Shown piece by piece: positions 1 through 10,275 of a stretch of DNA of 64,000 nt. Below the pieces are notes generated by a model that ran no database searches, had not been told where the DNA came from, and was given only the letters and a program-made list of their open reading frames with translations. The stretch is from Armillaria gallica. Its lineage: Eukaryota > Basidiomycota > Agaricomycetes > Agaricales > Physalacriaceae. The stretch's first letter is position 1. Every line of letters begins with the position of its first letter. Made by a program: the position numbers and the translations under genes. The stretch lies in assembly GCA_037576215.1 (NCBI GenBank), contig JBANDB010000008.1, positions 2,480,001 to 2,544,000 on the forward strand, written 5' to 3'.

Positions 1-2305
1 AGAGATTGGAAACACGCACATTCCTCGACACCTTCCACAGTCTTAATCAAATCGTTCACAAAACTCTGTAAATCGCCCAACGAATCCGCTATCGATGCCG
101 CACGGTAAACGGTCGCCAGCGGTGTGTAGAAAATCGTAATTATATCCTTCAACAGATCTGCTGTGAAGCCCTAGAAGACTGTTCAGCATCGCAGAAGGGC
201 AGAAAGGATGCGCACACCTCAAATATGAGCGCAATTAGCTGCTCTCGATCTCTTAGTCTTGCATACAAGGATGCAAGCACTTTCAGATCCTCGTATAGCC
301 ACGCGTCTTCATCCATCGGCCCATCGTCGTCATCAGAGTCGTCTAAACTTTCACGATATCGCATGTATATCCCGTGCGCTCGATGCGCCTTGGCAACACG
401 ATGCAATTGAGCACGCATTAGCGCTGGCTCATCCCCAGAGCGCAGCACAACAGTTAACAACGGCAATTTCTCCCTAGCCGCGTCGGCCTTGTACATGTCT
501 TGGATTTCCCTCGGTCCATACATAAAGAGACGAATCTTCTCGCACATTACCGGATCGTCAACCTTGGCTTTGACGGCTTCGATCTCTTCTTCCAATGCTC
601 TGGCCTCTTCTGTGAGGGAGCCAGAGAACATTCTGTAATACCTGTTAGAGTACACCCTCAACATCGACGGGAACAGGCCTACCTCTGCAACAGTGACCTA
701 CCCCCAAACGGCTGTGCTAGGAAGAGATCAAGGACACCTCGTATCATTCCGATAGGGTTCGAGATTTTCAAAGCGGCCTTAAGCATGAAATACGGCATAA
801 GACCGTGCAACCGTTTCAGACTTGCAAATGTCTCCGACGAGTTGTCGGAGGCCACGAATTGGTGAAAGACAGTTGATGCCAGTGATATTCGTGCCCATTC
901 CAGTACAGCTTGGTAGTTGCCCGGTAAGGATCGGATATCGGGAGTCACTTTGACGGTAGCGAACACGTTCGTCAGGCCGTCTTTGCCCATGACGTCCCCC
1001 TTGACGCTCTTGACGGCCTCTCTGAGCCCATCTACGCGGCTGGCAATTTCCTTAGCGAAGCGCTTTCGGCCGTCCTCCCTGACGCGATCCGCATCTTCAC
1101 GCTGTCGGGCGTCATCCAACTCAGAGGGAGAAAGTGTCGTGGGGTTGGAGAGGAGGAATGACTGGAGAACAGGGAAGAGGCTATGACGGTTGACGAAGAG
1201 AGTAGGGAGTGCAGGTACGCACGCAGGGTCAGTCTATTTTTTTCGCGGGAAAGTCGGGAGGGTGTGGCAGGAACAGAAGATGTTGGGAAGGAGGGCGAGT
1301 CCGGCGACATCGACTGTGGTACGTTAACGGTAGAGCGGTCCTTGGCGGGAGGCGGGCGAATGTCTTCGTTCGGATGCGCTTTCCGTAACTATTCAAACAA
1401 TTACTCGAAGTCACTGGGAGAAACAACTACCGTACCTCATTAGCTAATGTACGAAAGTCTCCATATCTTCGCGAGACAAAGTGATCTGGATGATGGGAAC
1501 GTCGTGTTCGTACGATGAATTCCTTTGAGCGTCTTAGATATGACCAAGCGCGGAGATTCATACGACGCACCTCGTGTATACGACTTCGCATACGCCCCTT
1601 GTCGACAACCGTACGTACGCTGACGATGTTGACTTCGAAGATGTCTCTCTTACGCATATTTCTTGCCTGTCTCTTCCGAGCCAACTCCTCAAGCCTGTCA
1701 AGGTCGGCTTGACCTAATCTCACTACCTCTTCGGGCTCCGCCAGCTTCGTCGCGGCACCAAGAAACATACTCAGATTTCTCTCCAGCTTGGCTAGAAGTT
1801 TCATCCGCGTCGCTTCTTCGTCATTCTGCTCGTCGAAAGGCGAAGTGGGCTCGAGATTCCGCGATAGCACAGCGGTGAGGAAGGGCTGCAGCTTGTCTGA
1901 ATAAAAGCCCTTTGGTGCAGCGGCCATGAATGGGAAGGTCAGTACAAATTGTCGGAACATGTATCTCAAAAAAGGCAAGTCCAGCGGGGTGGCACCTTTG
2001 GGAGGTGGCGAAAATGGCGGGCCGATATGTGAGAACGGATTCGACGATGGAGACGACGTCAGTAATGCAAGTTCTTCTTGGAACTGCAGCTGTATGAGAG
2101 ATTTCTTGAGATAATGAGCTCGGATTGGAGACAAGTCGGTGACATCGTTTGCACAAGTGAGAGTATCATTGACTGGCGAATCGACGAGGACATCCGAAGG
2201 GCGGTCGGTGTCAGTGTCGATGTCGAGGGGAATGGGTGGAATGCTACGCGTCGGGCGTCGTGGTCGCAGGGTGTCGCTGCGAGTTGGCGGCGACGGCGAC
2301 GCCAT
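1..2305 (-). CDS. PX domain protein of the PXB-PX-DUF3818 (Lec1/YPR097W) family, 3' end off the window
   Basis: The order of parts is that of the fungal PXB-PX-DUF3818 proteins, which bind phosphoinositides and act in lipid handling at organelle membranes (family knowledge). Start ATG at 2305; exons 2305-1571, 1522-1436, 1388-683, 632-218 and 170 to the edge. The 1523-1570 intron is 48 nt and in frame, so a naive reading runs through it. Seen: a Pro/Thr-rich N-terminus, a helical PXB-like region, a PX domain beginning DIFEVNIVSV and carrying the RRYGDF motif, then a long DUF3818 helical part ending at the edge with a stretch starting GFTADLLKDI. One base appears to be missing near 1172-1174 in exon 3: the reading frame changes between TVIASS and PVLQSFLL, and exon phases only work if a base is added. 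It may be a sequencing error, a real lesion, or a very short 38-nt intron. Confidence 0.85.
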
Positions 2306-2468
2306 GGACGAATGACGACGAAGACAAGACACTCGGAGTCCAAGATTGGGCAAACTACGTCACCGCGACTAACCCACGTGCAGCGCAGCGGGATTATGAT
2401 TATCCCAAAGCGGAAGTACCACTACTTAAAACGTGCAGCACAGCCGCATGAAATAAAGCCAATTAATA

Positions 2469-2885
2469 TTACGGTGCGTACACCCTCTCTCCACGATATG
2501 TCCTTCCGTTCTCATCCAGCAGCCGCCTAAGCTTTCCCGCAACTTCGCGCACGTGTTCTCTGCCCATCTCGAGTCCCCTCCAAGATCCTGCAACCGTCCA
2601 ACATTCTGAACAAGCTTTACTCGCGGCATTGACGGTTTCGAGCTCGAGTGACCCCAAAGAGTGAAGTGCGACGACAACATCAACCAGCCTGCTAAAGCCC
2701 AGGTACCATGTTTGGATTCCTGCGGTCTGTGATGAGGCAGTGGTGGTGTCTGTGACGAGGTAGGAAGATGAAAGTCCGATGCAATGACGCAACAGAGACT
2801 GATCTACGGTGTTGGGCTGGGAACGAAGTATCTGGAGGACAAAAGCACTATAGTCTGTCTGCAGATTGTCTTGCGGCGGCGGCAT
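2469..2885 (-). CDS. Small protein of unknown function, 138 residues, single exon
   Basis: An uninterrupted ATG-to-stop frame of 138 residues. I do not recognise a family. The sequence looks helical, rich in Ser/Thr and Leu, has several Cys, no signal peptide and no membrane segment, and ends with a basic stretch (RRLLDENGRTYRGERVYAP). It lies 163 bp upstream of the PX gene on the same strand and 233 bp from the divergent CCDC47-like gene, which leaves room for its own promoter. It could be a conserved basidiomycete protein or a chance frame; the length and position between two real genes favour a gene. Confidence 0.55.
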   Translation of the reverse strand: MPPPQDNLQTDYSAFVLQILRSQPNTVDQSLLRHCIGLSSSYLVTDTTTASSQTAGIQTWYLGFSRLVDVVVALHSLGSLELETVNAASKACSECWTVAGSWRGLEMGREHVREVAGKLRRLLDENGRTYRGERVYAP

Positions 2886-3118
2886 GGCCTACGAGATAAT
2901 ATCAGTATATCGATGCAAAGGGTCCATCTAGACACGAACCTCGAGGTCTGCCTCCATTGCTTCGCTGTGTGAGCAGTAGTTTATTTACATCACAAATGGC
3001 TGTATTCAGTCTAAATGCTGAGCTTATCGGACTTGAATGTAAGCTCGCATCAAGACGCGTCGGCAATTCCCGGACACATCACAAGAGATCACACGCTGCC
3101 TGCTCTTTGTGGACGACC

Positions 3119-4347
3119 ATGAACGCTCTCACCCAGGCCCTTACCCACATCACCCCACCGCCATTCGTTGCACCTTCGGAGTACGACGGGCTCGAGTACA
3201 GATGGCGCTTTATTGCCTTTCGGCCAGCTTGTACGTCGCACTCACTGACCAAAAAGAAAAATTAACCGGAAGCATTCCAGACTTTGAGAAAGAGGCATAT
3301 CTCCTGCTTGCTTTGGGAGGCTTTATTTTAGTCTCTATTATAGGGATCAGCTACAACAAAAGAAAGGCCAGCTCGTGGTATGCTTATCTTGGTCCCAAGC
3401 ATACTGGTGTAAATTTAACTTGTCCCTGGCAGGATCGCAAAACAGACACCGCTATTAGCATCCCAATTCAGCACTACCTCTCCACTCACCTGGGATGGTT
3501 ACTCTGATGCTTTTACCTTCTCAACTGGACGCCGCGTTGTCTCTGCCCTTCATACAACCTTTGCTCTCCGTCCCAGACATGATCCATTCCAGGCCCTGTT
3601 CCAGCTTGGCCGAGGTTTGGTGGATGTCCAATACGCTCCAAAGGATGTCGTGGAGCTTGACCTTACCTTGGCAGAAGGAGCCGTACCCAATGACTTCGTC
3701 TGGGCAGTAGTCAACAAACGTGAACTAAGGATTGTTAAAGATGATCGATGGGACTTGGTAGCTCACATCACAAGTTCTATGATGGATCATAATGCTGACG
3801 CGTCGTATAGACTTTCACCAAGACGACCGACAACCCTGCCCTTCCCTCTAACATATCAGTCATGTCAGAGTTCGCAGACGTAACAGAGGCTCTTCTAAAA
3901 TCCACGTCCCTTCCTGTCCTCCTGAAAGAATTGTCCAGTATGGATGGATTCCGCTCGCTTAGTGTGACTGATCAGCCCCGTGTCCGACCCGACGCTGTTG
4001 CATCTTCACCTAAAAAGCACGTGATCCTCTCCCTCTACGTGTCATCATCTGCGGTGCCTGCCACACTTTTCTCCTTCGTCGATTCCCTCTCGAAGATCAC
4101 TCTGAGGCCCGAAACCAAGAACAAACTACGGAAATCGCGCGAGGACCTAGAGAAGATTTTGAAGCAGGAAGCAGGGAGGGAAGAGAAGGAAAAGAAGGAG
4201 GAAGTCAATGAGGATAAGAGAGCAGAGAAGAGGCGAAAGGAGGAGGAGAGGATAGGCAAGCTAAGCGCTACCGAACAACAGAAATACCTCGACCGCGAGC
4301 GCAAACGTAATCTTCGCAAGTCGCAAGGACGGACTGTGCGGAAATAA
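3119..4347 (+). CDS. CCDC47-like (DUF1682) ER membrane protein
   Basis: Homologue of animal CCDC47, an ER protein of the PAT complex that helps insert multi-spanning membrane proteins (family knowledge). Exons 3119-3230, 3281-3377, 3433-3757 and 3811-4347 give 356 residues with consistent phases. Seen: a hydrophobic segment near residues 45-62 (LLLALGGFILVSIIGISY), the DUF1682 body with GRRVVSALHTTFALRPRHDP and LGRGLVDVQY, and a C-terminal highly charged Lys/Glu coiled coil from about residue 290 ending RKSQGRTVRK, as in the family. The antisense frame under the coiled coil is a shadow of its low-complexity codons. Converges on the rhamnogalacturonase 400 bp downstream. Confidence 0.9.
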
Positions 4348-4748
4348 CTATCAAAAGGACTGTTGAGATTATTGAAACATCCTGTGTGTTTTTCTATATT
4401 ACCGTAAATCGTTGGGCTATATTTCCACTAAATTTATTTATGATCTTTTGGTCTGGACAAAGACGAAACCGCAGACTTAACATAAGCATAGTAGGCTGAT
4501 ATTCAAGTGGTTGTGTACCGGCAATTTCACCGCCTCCACAAAAAGTTGTAAAGGGTGACCACAGAAACCACTCCTTAACAACTGAATAGATTGGATACGC
4601 TCAGAAGACGTATTACATGACACAGGAAAATTCTCAAAGTAATACTGAATGGAGACCTGTACGTCGCTTCTTAGAGAAACGGCGGCTATGGTTATCTCCG
4701 CCCCAGGAATGCCCGCCTTGTTGCTGTTCAGGCTGGCCAAAGCCTTCA
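4348..4748. other. Convergent 3' flanks of the CCDC47-like and rhamnogalacturonase genes
   Basis: About 400 bp between converging genes. A minus-strand frame continuing past 4749 is His/Arg-rich and could hold an alternative end of the rhamnogalacturonase; otherwise nothing. Confidence 0.4.
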
Positions 4749-6680
4749 TCAACCGGTGAGCCGGAAGATTCGGGATTTGACACGCTCAGACGAGGTAGTG
4801 AGGCTGGAGCTAAAACTATTAGAGGTGATAAGTGAAGACGCAGCGGTGTTTGTTCTAGTGGTGGAGGCGGAAGCAGTGGCTGATGCGACATCTGCGAGTT
4901 GGGCTGCACCGGTGCTCTTCTTGCTACTGCCGCTGTTTCCTAAGAGCGCACTGACAGGTGTAGCTCCGGGATAAAAGCTTGTCGGAATCGTCGGAATAGG
5001 AATACTAGATGCGTCCTTAGTAGACTGTATACTCAGGAACGAGAAGACAAACCTTGCGGTGGTACCAAAGTCAGTTGTCAGATCATCAGGAAGGGTCTTT
5101 GCGCTGTAGGAAGACGGTGCGCTGGTAACAGTCTGAGTAACCATTGCGTAAGACGACGCTGAGCCATCCTTGAGGCATGCACCATCCCCAAACGCCGACC
5201 TGCAGGTATAGTAAATTGAGCTACCGGAGTCGGTCCACATGTTGAAGTCGGTGACCTGGCAACGCGAATCAACATAGAATAAATTAATGGAATAGCTGGA
5301 CAAACAGTCATATCAGTGCACGGCGCGCCGTCGGCGCAGGCAAATTTGATGGGTCCTCGTTGGGTTCCAGATGCACATGTGCCAGACCAGTTGGAGAACG
5401 TCATATTAGATAGTGACACGCCGTCCCCATCGACAGTGCTCATCGACGACCAATACTGGTCCACGTCAAGGGAGTAGGCATTGGAATGTCCGATAAAGTT
5501 TTCGAACACGACATTTGAGACGGATCCAGAACCACCGTTGCTCTTTATCATCATCATCTGGTTTGACTAAGAAAAATGTGAGATCCTGATCAAACACAAA
5601 TAAGAAATCCTCATGCCTTGATGGTATATATGTTGCGGTAAATGACATCTGCAATGTCTGTGTCACTGCCTAGGCTTCCAAAGGCACACCCACCAGACCA
5701 GTTACAATAAATATTCTCGACCAAGATGTTTTTCGCCGGCGATTTAACGGTGACGCACTCATCCTTGTTGGTGACCATGACCTAGAAGTCGCAGATTAGC
5801 ATGCTTATGTGACTGCTGCTGAGGAGAACTTGCATCGTGAATCCACATATTTGTACTCCACACGTCGATACCATCTAATCCGCCCGAGTTTCCACCTCTG
5901 ATAGCCATGTTGTAGACCTCACCGTTACTACATGTATCAAGGCTGAAATGAAATGCGGGGGCTAGCGTGAGGATGGCACATGTCAGTACTGATTGACTGC
6001 CATAGACAACAAGCCCACCATCGACCAAAGCAATGTCGTGGACACTGAAGTCGCTGACATCATACAGTCGCAGGATACGAGGCCCGCTTAGGCTGCCATC
6101 AACGTGGTATTTGTATCCATAGCCTTGCACGGCACCGGACGACGTGCTGCTGAAGAGCTCGAAGTCACTTGTATGTTCGATACTACTAGAATATGAGAAG
6201 CCAAGTGGGCAAAATAGAAACGAAGCGACGGACAAAATCATGTTTCCTCCAGCCGTCCCTGTACGATATATGGTACCATCAAGCTGGAGTGCCCAAGCAG
6301 ATCCACCGTTCAGAGTCACCTATGCATGTTGGTCAGATGGTATTGTCCACGCTGAATGTACTTGACTAACCCATGTTGACATTGCATAGTCTCCCTCGGG
6401 GATGACCACTAAGCCACCGCTTTTGCAACTACGATGATGGATTTTAGTTTGCAAAAGACGAAACCACATCAAAAGAATGCGCGCACGCAGCAAAAGCTGA
6501 AGCCAGTGCCGTACCAAGGTCGGTTGATAGGTCGGCAACAGCGCCGTAATCAGTAACGTCGCATGTCTTGACCGCGGCCTTGGCGGAGTAGGACGTCAAT
6601 GGACCGACGCTACCTGATAGCTGAGCCGCGGTCAACGCGGGTAGCAAGAAGAGAAAGACCAGTGCAGAGATTTGTATCAT
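4749..6680 (-). CDS. Secreted GH28 rhamnogalacturonan hydrolase
   Basis: Predicted to cut the rhamnose-galacturonate backbone of pectin outside the cell. Signal peptide [20 protein letters not shown]. Nine exons (6680-6487, 6428-6371, 6319-6234, 6182-6019, 5961-5834, 5781-5617, 5566-5306, 5255-5053, 5004-4749) give 504 residues. The parallel beta-helix family is shown by [36 protein letters not shown] and [12 protein letters not shown]; the D..DE acid set and absence of the polygalacturonase GHG motif favour rhamnogalacturonase over polygalacturonase. Introns 5782-5833 and 5567-5616 start with GC, not GT. A Ser/Thr-rich tail ends the protein. The last exon is the least certain part: another frame downstream (4634-4740) is His/Arg-rich and could be a spliced alternative end. 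Divergent from a deacetylase gene. Confidence 0.9.
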
Positions 6681-7508
6681 GATGAGACAGAAGGAGCGTC
6701 TTTAGACAAGTGAGCGTCGTGTAGTGATACTCTCTGCAACTGGAGAGCAACGAAAGCAAAGAATATTTGAGCCATAGTCCACAGGGCCTCCGACTTTTAT
6801 GCTAGATACCGGAGATTTGAGAGCAGGCGCATAGCAACCAGAGTAGCCACCAGAGTCGCTGGAAATTCGAATAATTCCTGTTCTGGTGCACTGTTAGTCC
6901 TTTGTCGTCCGTTGACTTCGCTGTACGTCAGAATAAAATAACGCAGGTATCAACGCGAGATCCTTGTAGATTGGCTGGACCGCCATGAGTCGCTAAGAAT
7001 TGCCGCTGTTTCCGCACCTGGTAGCGACGCGGAAAGAAGTCGTGATGGGCGCCGCCCGCCGCAGTGAGATATCCGGGCCGGCCACCGGTTACTGCTTTTC
7101 TGTCAACTTGCACGGCGGAATTTTTCCGCTTCATTCTACCAGAAGTCCACGTTGGTTGTCAATGGTTTCGTCAATGGCTTCCGATACACCCTCACTCCTG
7201 GTAGGCAGTTCTTTTGAGCCAGACAAAGGCCGGTGAAAAGGGGTAGATAACATAGGAAAATTGAACCAGGCTTTCAGTGACTACAGTCGGGATTCCAAGC
7301 CGACAAATTTTGCCATGGTCCGAGGTCGAAACTTTGCTTCTATTCCAATCGTTTCCCTGGTATTTTGACCGGCACGAATTAGTCGCCTGCCGGGGTTGCC
7401 TTGTGCTAATTGAATAAGTATCGCCTGCCTGCCCCACGCTGATAAGAACTCGTTCGTCTTATCTTTTCCTGGGTACTAGCACTCTGTTCAATCCCCTTCA
7501 GTGATATT
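6681..7508. promoter_or_regulatory. Divergent promoter region of rhamnogalacturonase and deacetylase
   Basis: 828 bp between divergent starts, longer than most here. Near the deacetylase it holds the inverted GATAAG pair; near the rhamnogalacturonase a TATA-like ATAAAAG on the minus strand near 6800. Short frames in it have no family features. Confidence 0.45.
7441..7463. promoter_or_regulatory. Inverted pair of GATAAG sites upstream of the deacetylase
   Basis: GATAAG at 7441-7446 and its reverse complement CTTATC at 7458-7463 form an inverted pair 11 bp apart, 46 bp before the deacetylase ATG. GATA factors (AreA/Nit2 type) bind HGATAR sites and often need two. The sites are seen; their use is inferred from position. 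Confidence 0.4.
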
Positions 7509-9061
7509 ATGGTCAAAAGAGCGCTGTGTTCCTTTGGTGTCGATGTCGATGCTGTCTCAGGATGTGAGTAATAAGCTGACTATGTCGTCTTTCCGTTCCG
7601 AGCTGACTCTCCGGTCTCTAGGGCTGGGATCATGTGGGTACCGACTGGCATTATGTTCCGACACTGAAAGTCAACATTCTACTCCCTAGATGGCGGCGAA
7701 GATTCCCCGAACGACATTTCGCGGGGAATCTTTGCAGGAGAGGTTGGCGTACCGCGGCTGCTAAAGCTGTTCAATAAGTACGGTATAAAGGTGATTGGCT
7801 TCCGCCCTGTCCTTTCGACTATCGGTTACCAGGAGAGTAGACAACTTGGTTCATCCCAGGCCATTCTCTTGAAACCTTTCCCAAGGAGATGGCTGCCGTC
7901 CGGGATGCTGGTCATGAAATCGGTCTTCACGGCTACTCCCACGAAAATCCCAGTTCAATGACCGTGAAACAACAGAAAGAAGTCTTGGATCATACGCACA
8001 AGGTCCGCCTAGGCAATTTGTTCATGGCGCTGTACGTTAACGCTGTGTCATGACAGCTGCTGACCGACTTCTGCGGGAAACCCCCAGTCGGCTCGGTCGC
8101 TCCTTGGTGGGAGACGTCCAAGTATGCATTTCCGTTTCTAGCACATGCATAACAACGTTATCGTCAATTTTCTCAGGGATGGCGTAAAGCTTCTCCTCGA
8201 AAAAGGAATTCAGTATGACCACTCCTCTCAGGTAAATGTACCTCGAACTATGTCGGTACCCTTCCTTACACGTTTATTACAGGCTCATGATTGCTTGCCG
8301 TTTTGGACCAGAGATGAGGTAAAACACTTTTTTACCCTGGCAAGTCCCCTCTGAAGTTGATCGGGTTTCAAGGACACCTGGACGAACATCAAGTACTCCG
8401 CGGAGTCTGCTCATGAATGGATGAAACCTCTTCAGAGAGGGAATCCTACTACACTGATACAAATTCCCGCTAACTGGTGTACGATTTACACAATTCGTAC
8501 TGTTTTTATGACTTTCTTACTCATCCTGCCTATTTCAGACCTCGACGATCTGCCCCCTCACATGTTCATTAAGAGCTCGCACAACTCGCATGGGTTCGTC
8601 GATGCAGACGTTACACTGAAGCTGTGGAAAAAGGTGTGTGCACTACCGTCGTAGTGTAGCATACTACGCTGATCCAAATGTCAGCATTTCGAGTACTTCT
8701 ATCGCGAGTACGACTGGTTCATCTTGTAAGTTTGACCACCATCTATTCATACCTTCAGTAACCATATACATTTATCAAAGCCCTCTTACAATCCATCCCG
8801 ATGTTTCTGGGCGCCCTCATATTCAGTTGATCTTGGAAGAGTGAGGAAACATGACTTGGAGATTATCTCGCTTATCCCTCATTAAATTCCCAGGCTCATT
8901 GAATGGATCAATACGCACGAAGGCGTCGAATGGGTGACTATGAAGGTTAGCCTCATCTCGAAAATATTTGTGTCTGCTCATATTCCCTGTAGGAAATCAA
9001 CGACGAATTTCGTCGATTGAACCCAGTGCCTGAAGGTGCTATTAGTGGAACAAGCCAGTAA
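7509..9061 (+). CDS. Polysaccharide deacetylase (CE4/NodB fold, PgdA-like)
   Basis: A metal-dependent deacetylase of the NodB family, of the kind resembling bacterial PgdA; the fungal substrate is not known to me. Thirteen exons: 7509-7563, 7622-7633, 7690-7790, 7841-8002, 8057-8121, 8177-8231, 8283-8318, 8373-8478, 8539-8633, 8685-8725, 8781-8840, 8894-8945, 8993-9061, giving 302 residues with every phase consistent. Motifs seen: [12 protein letters not shown] (metal-site Asp), [13 protein letters not shown] (the H-x3-H metal ligands), [10 protein letters not shown] and [16 protein letters not shown]. No signal peptide, so probably cytosolic. Exon 2 is only 12 nt. Because exons are so short, no open frame in the region looks like a gene. 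A pair of inverted GATAAG sites lies 46-68 bp upstream of the ATG. Confidence 0.9.
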
Positions 9062-9237
9062 TTGATCGTGTGTTGAGTGGCGTCCTTGTGGACGCAGACC
9101 TACTTGACTTCTATGGTGCTCAATACAAACACAGAGTTGTCAGAATAACCATGCGTTTCCAAAATTTGACTAGATAATCCGATACAATGTGTACAACAAA
9201 AAATAAATACATGCAGGTTCCAAGCAGAGCATGTAGC

Positions 9238-9808
<571 letters not shown>

Positions 9809-10275
9809 TGAGAGTGGAGATGAGACGAAGAAGTGGTGGTGGTTGAAGAGATAAATTGTGGGCGGCTGACGGACGCGTTTTATATGAGACAGACGCGTCG
9901 GATCACGTGTCCGACGCGACCATTAAAATATTCCAAATAGGTCAACAATCGACCATTCAACAAAAACCAGCAAGTCAAACAAAACAATAATTGTCTTCTT
10001 TCTCCGACCTTACGGCACTAGAATGGCGTCGTTGCCTTACTAGACCTAGAAGTGTTCTTGCCACCGTGTTGTCCGCTAGTGCCACGGGCATCCTGCATTC
10101 ATTTGTACTTCCTTAGATCAAATTAGATGGTGAACGCAAACTTACGAGACATAATGTTAGCTCTCATACACCATCTGAGCATGTGCATTACTACGTACAA
10201 TTAAACATTTCTGGCCTCTTTCAAAGAAGTCAGCTACACGGGAAAGACAGAGACCCTTCTCGATTAGTACCATCA
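9809..10275. other. Intergenic: H3 promoter and amidase 3' flank, with a probable 3' UTR intron
   Basis: Holds the H3 promoter near 9870-9920. Further on, on the minus strand, a perfect donor GTAAGT (from 10147 downward) and an acceptor near 10095 bound a 53-nt stretch of the size of real introns in this window. No good coding frame spans it, so a 3' UTR intron of the amidase transcript is the simplest reading. Confidence 0.45.
9873..9918 (-). promoter_or_regulatory. Histone H3 promoter: TATA-like box, two MCB boxes and a 9-bp palindrome around an E-box
   Basis: On the H3 side, a TATA-like CATATAAAA lies at about 9877-9885. ACGCGT (MluI cell-cycle box, bound by MBF) occurs at 9873-9878 and 9893-9898. 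The arms CGCGTCGGA (9894-9902) and TCCGACGCG (9910-9918) are perfect reverse complements around TCACGTG, which holds the E-box CACGTG (9904-9909). MBF control of S-phase genes is known in fungi; its action here is inferred. Confidence 0.6.

Noticed and set aside
4035..4319. Antisense frame of 94 codons under the CCDC47-like gene
   Set aside because: It is the shadow of Lys/Glu-rich coiled-coil codons; no start context, no family.
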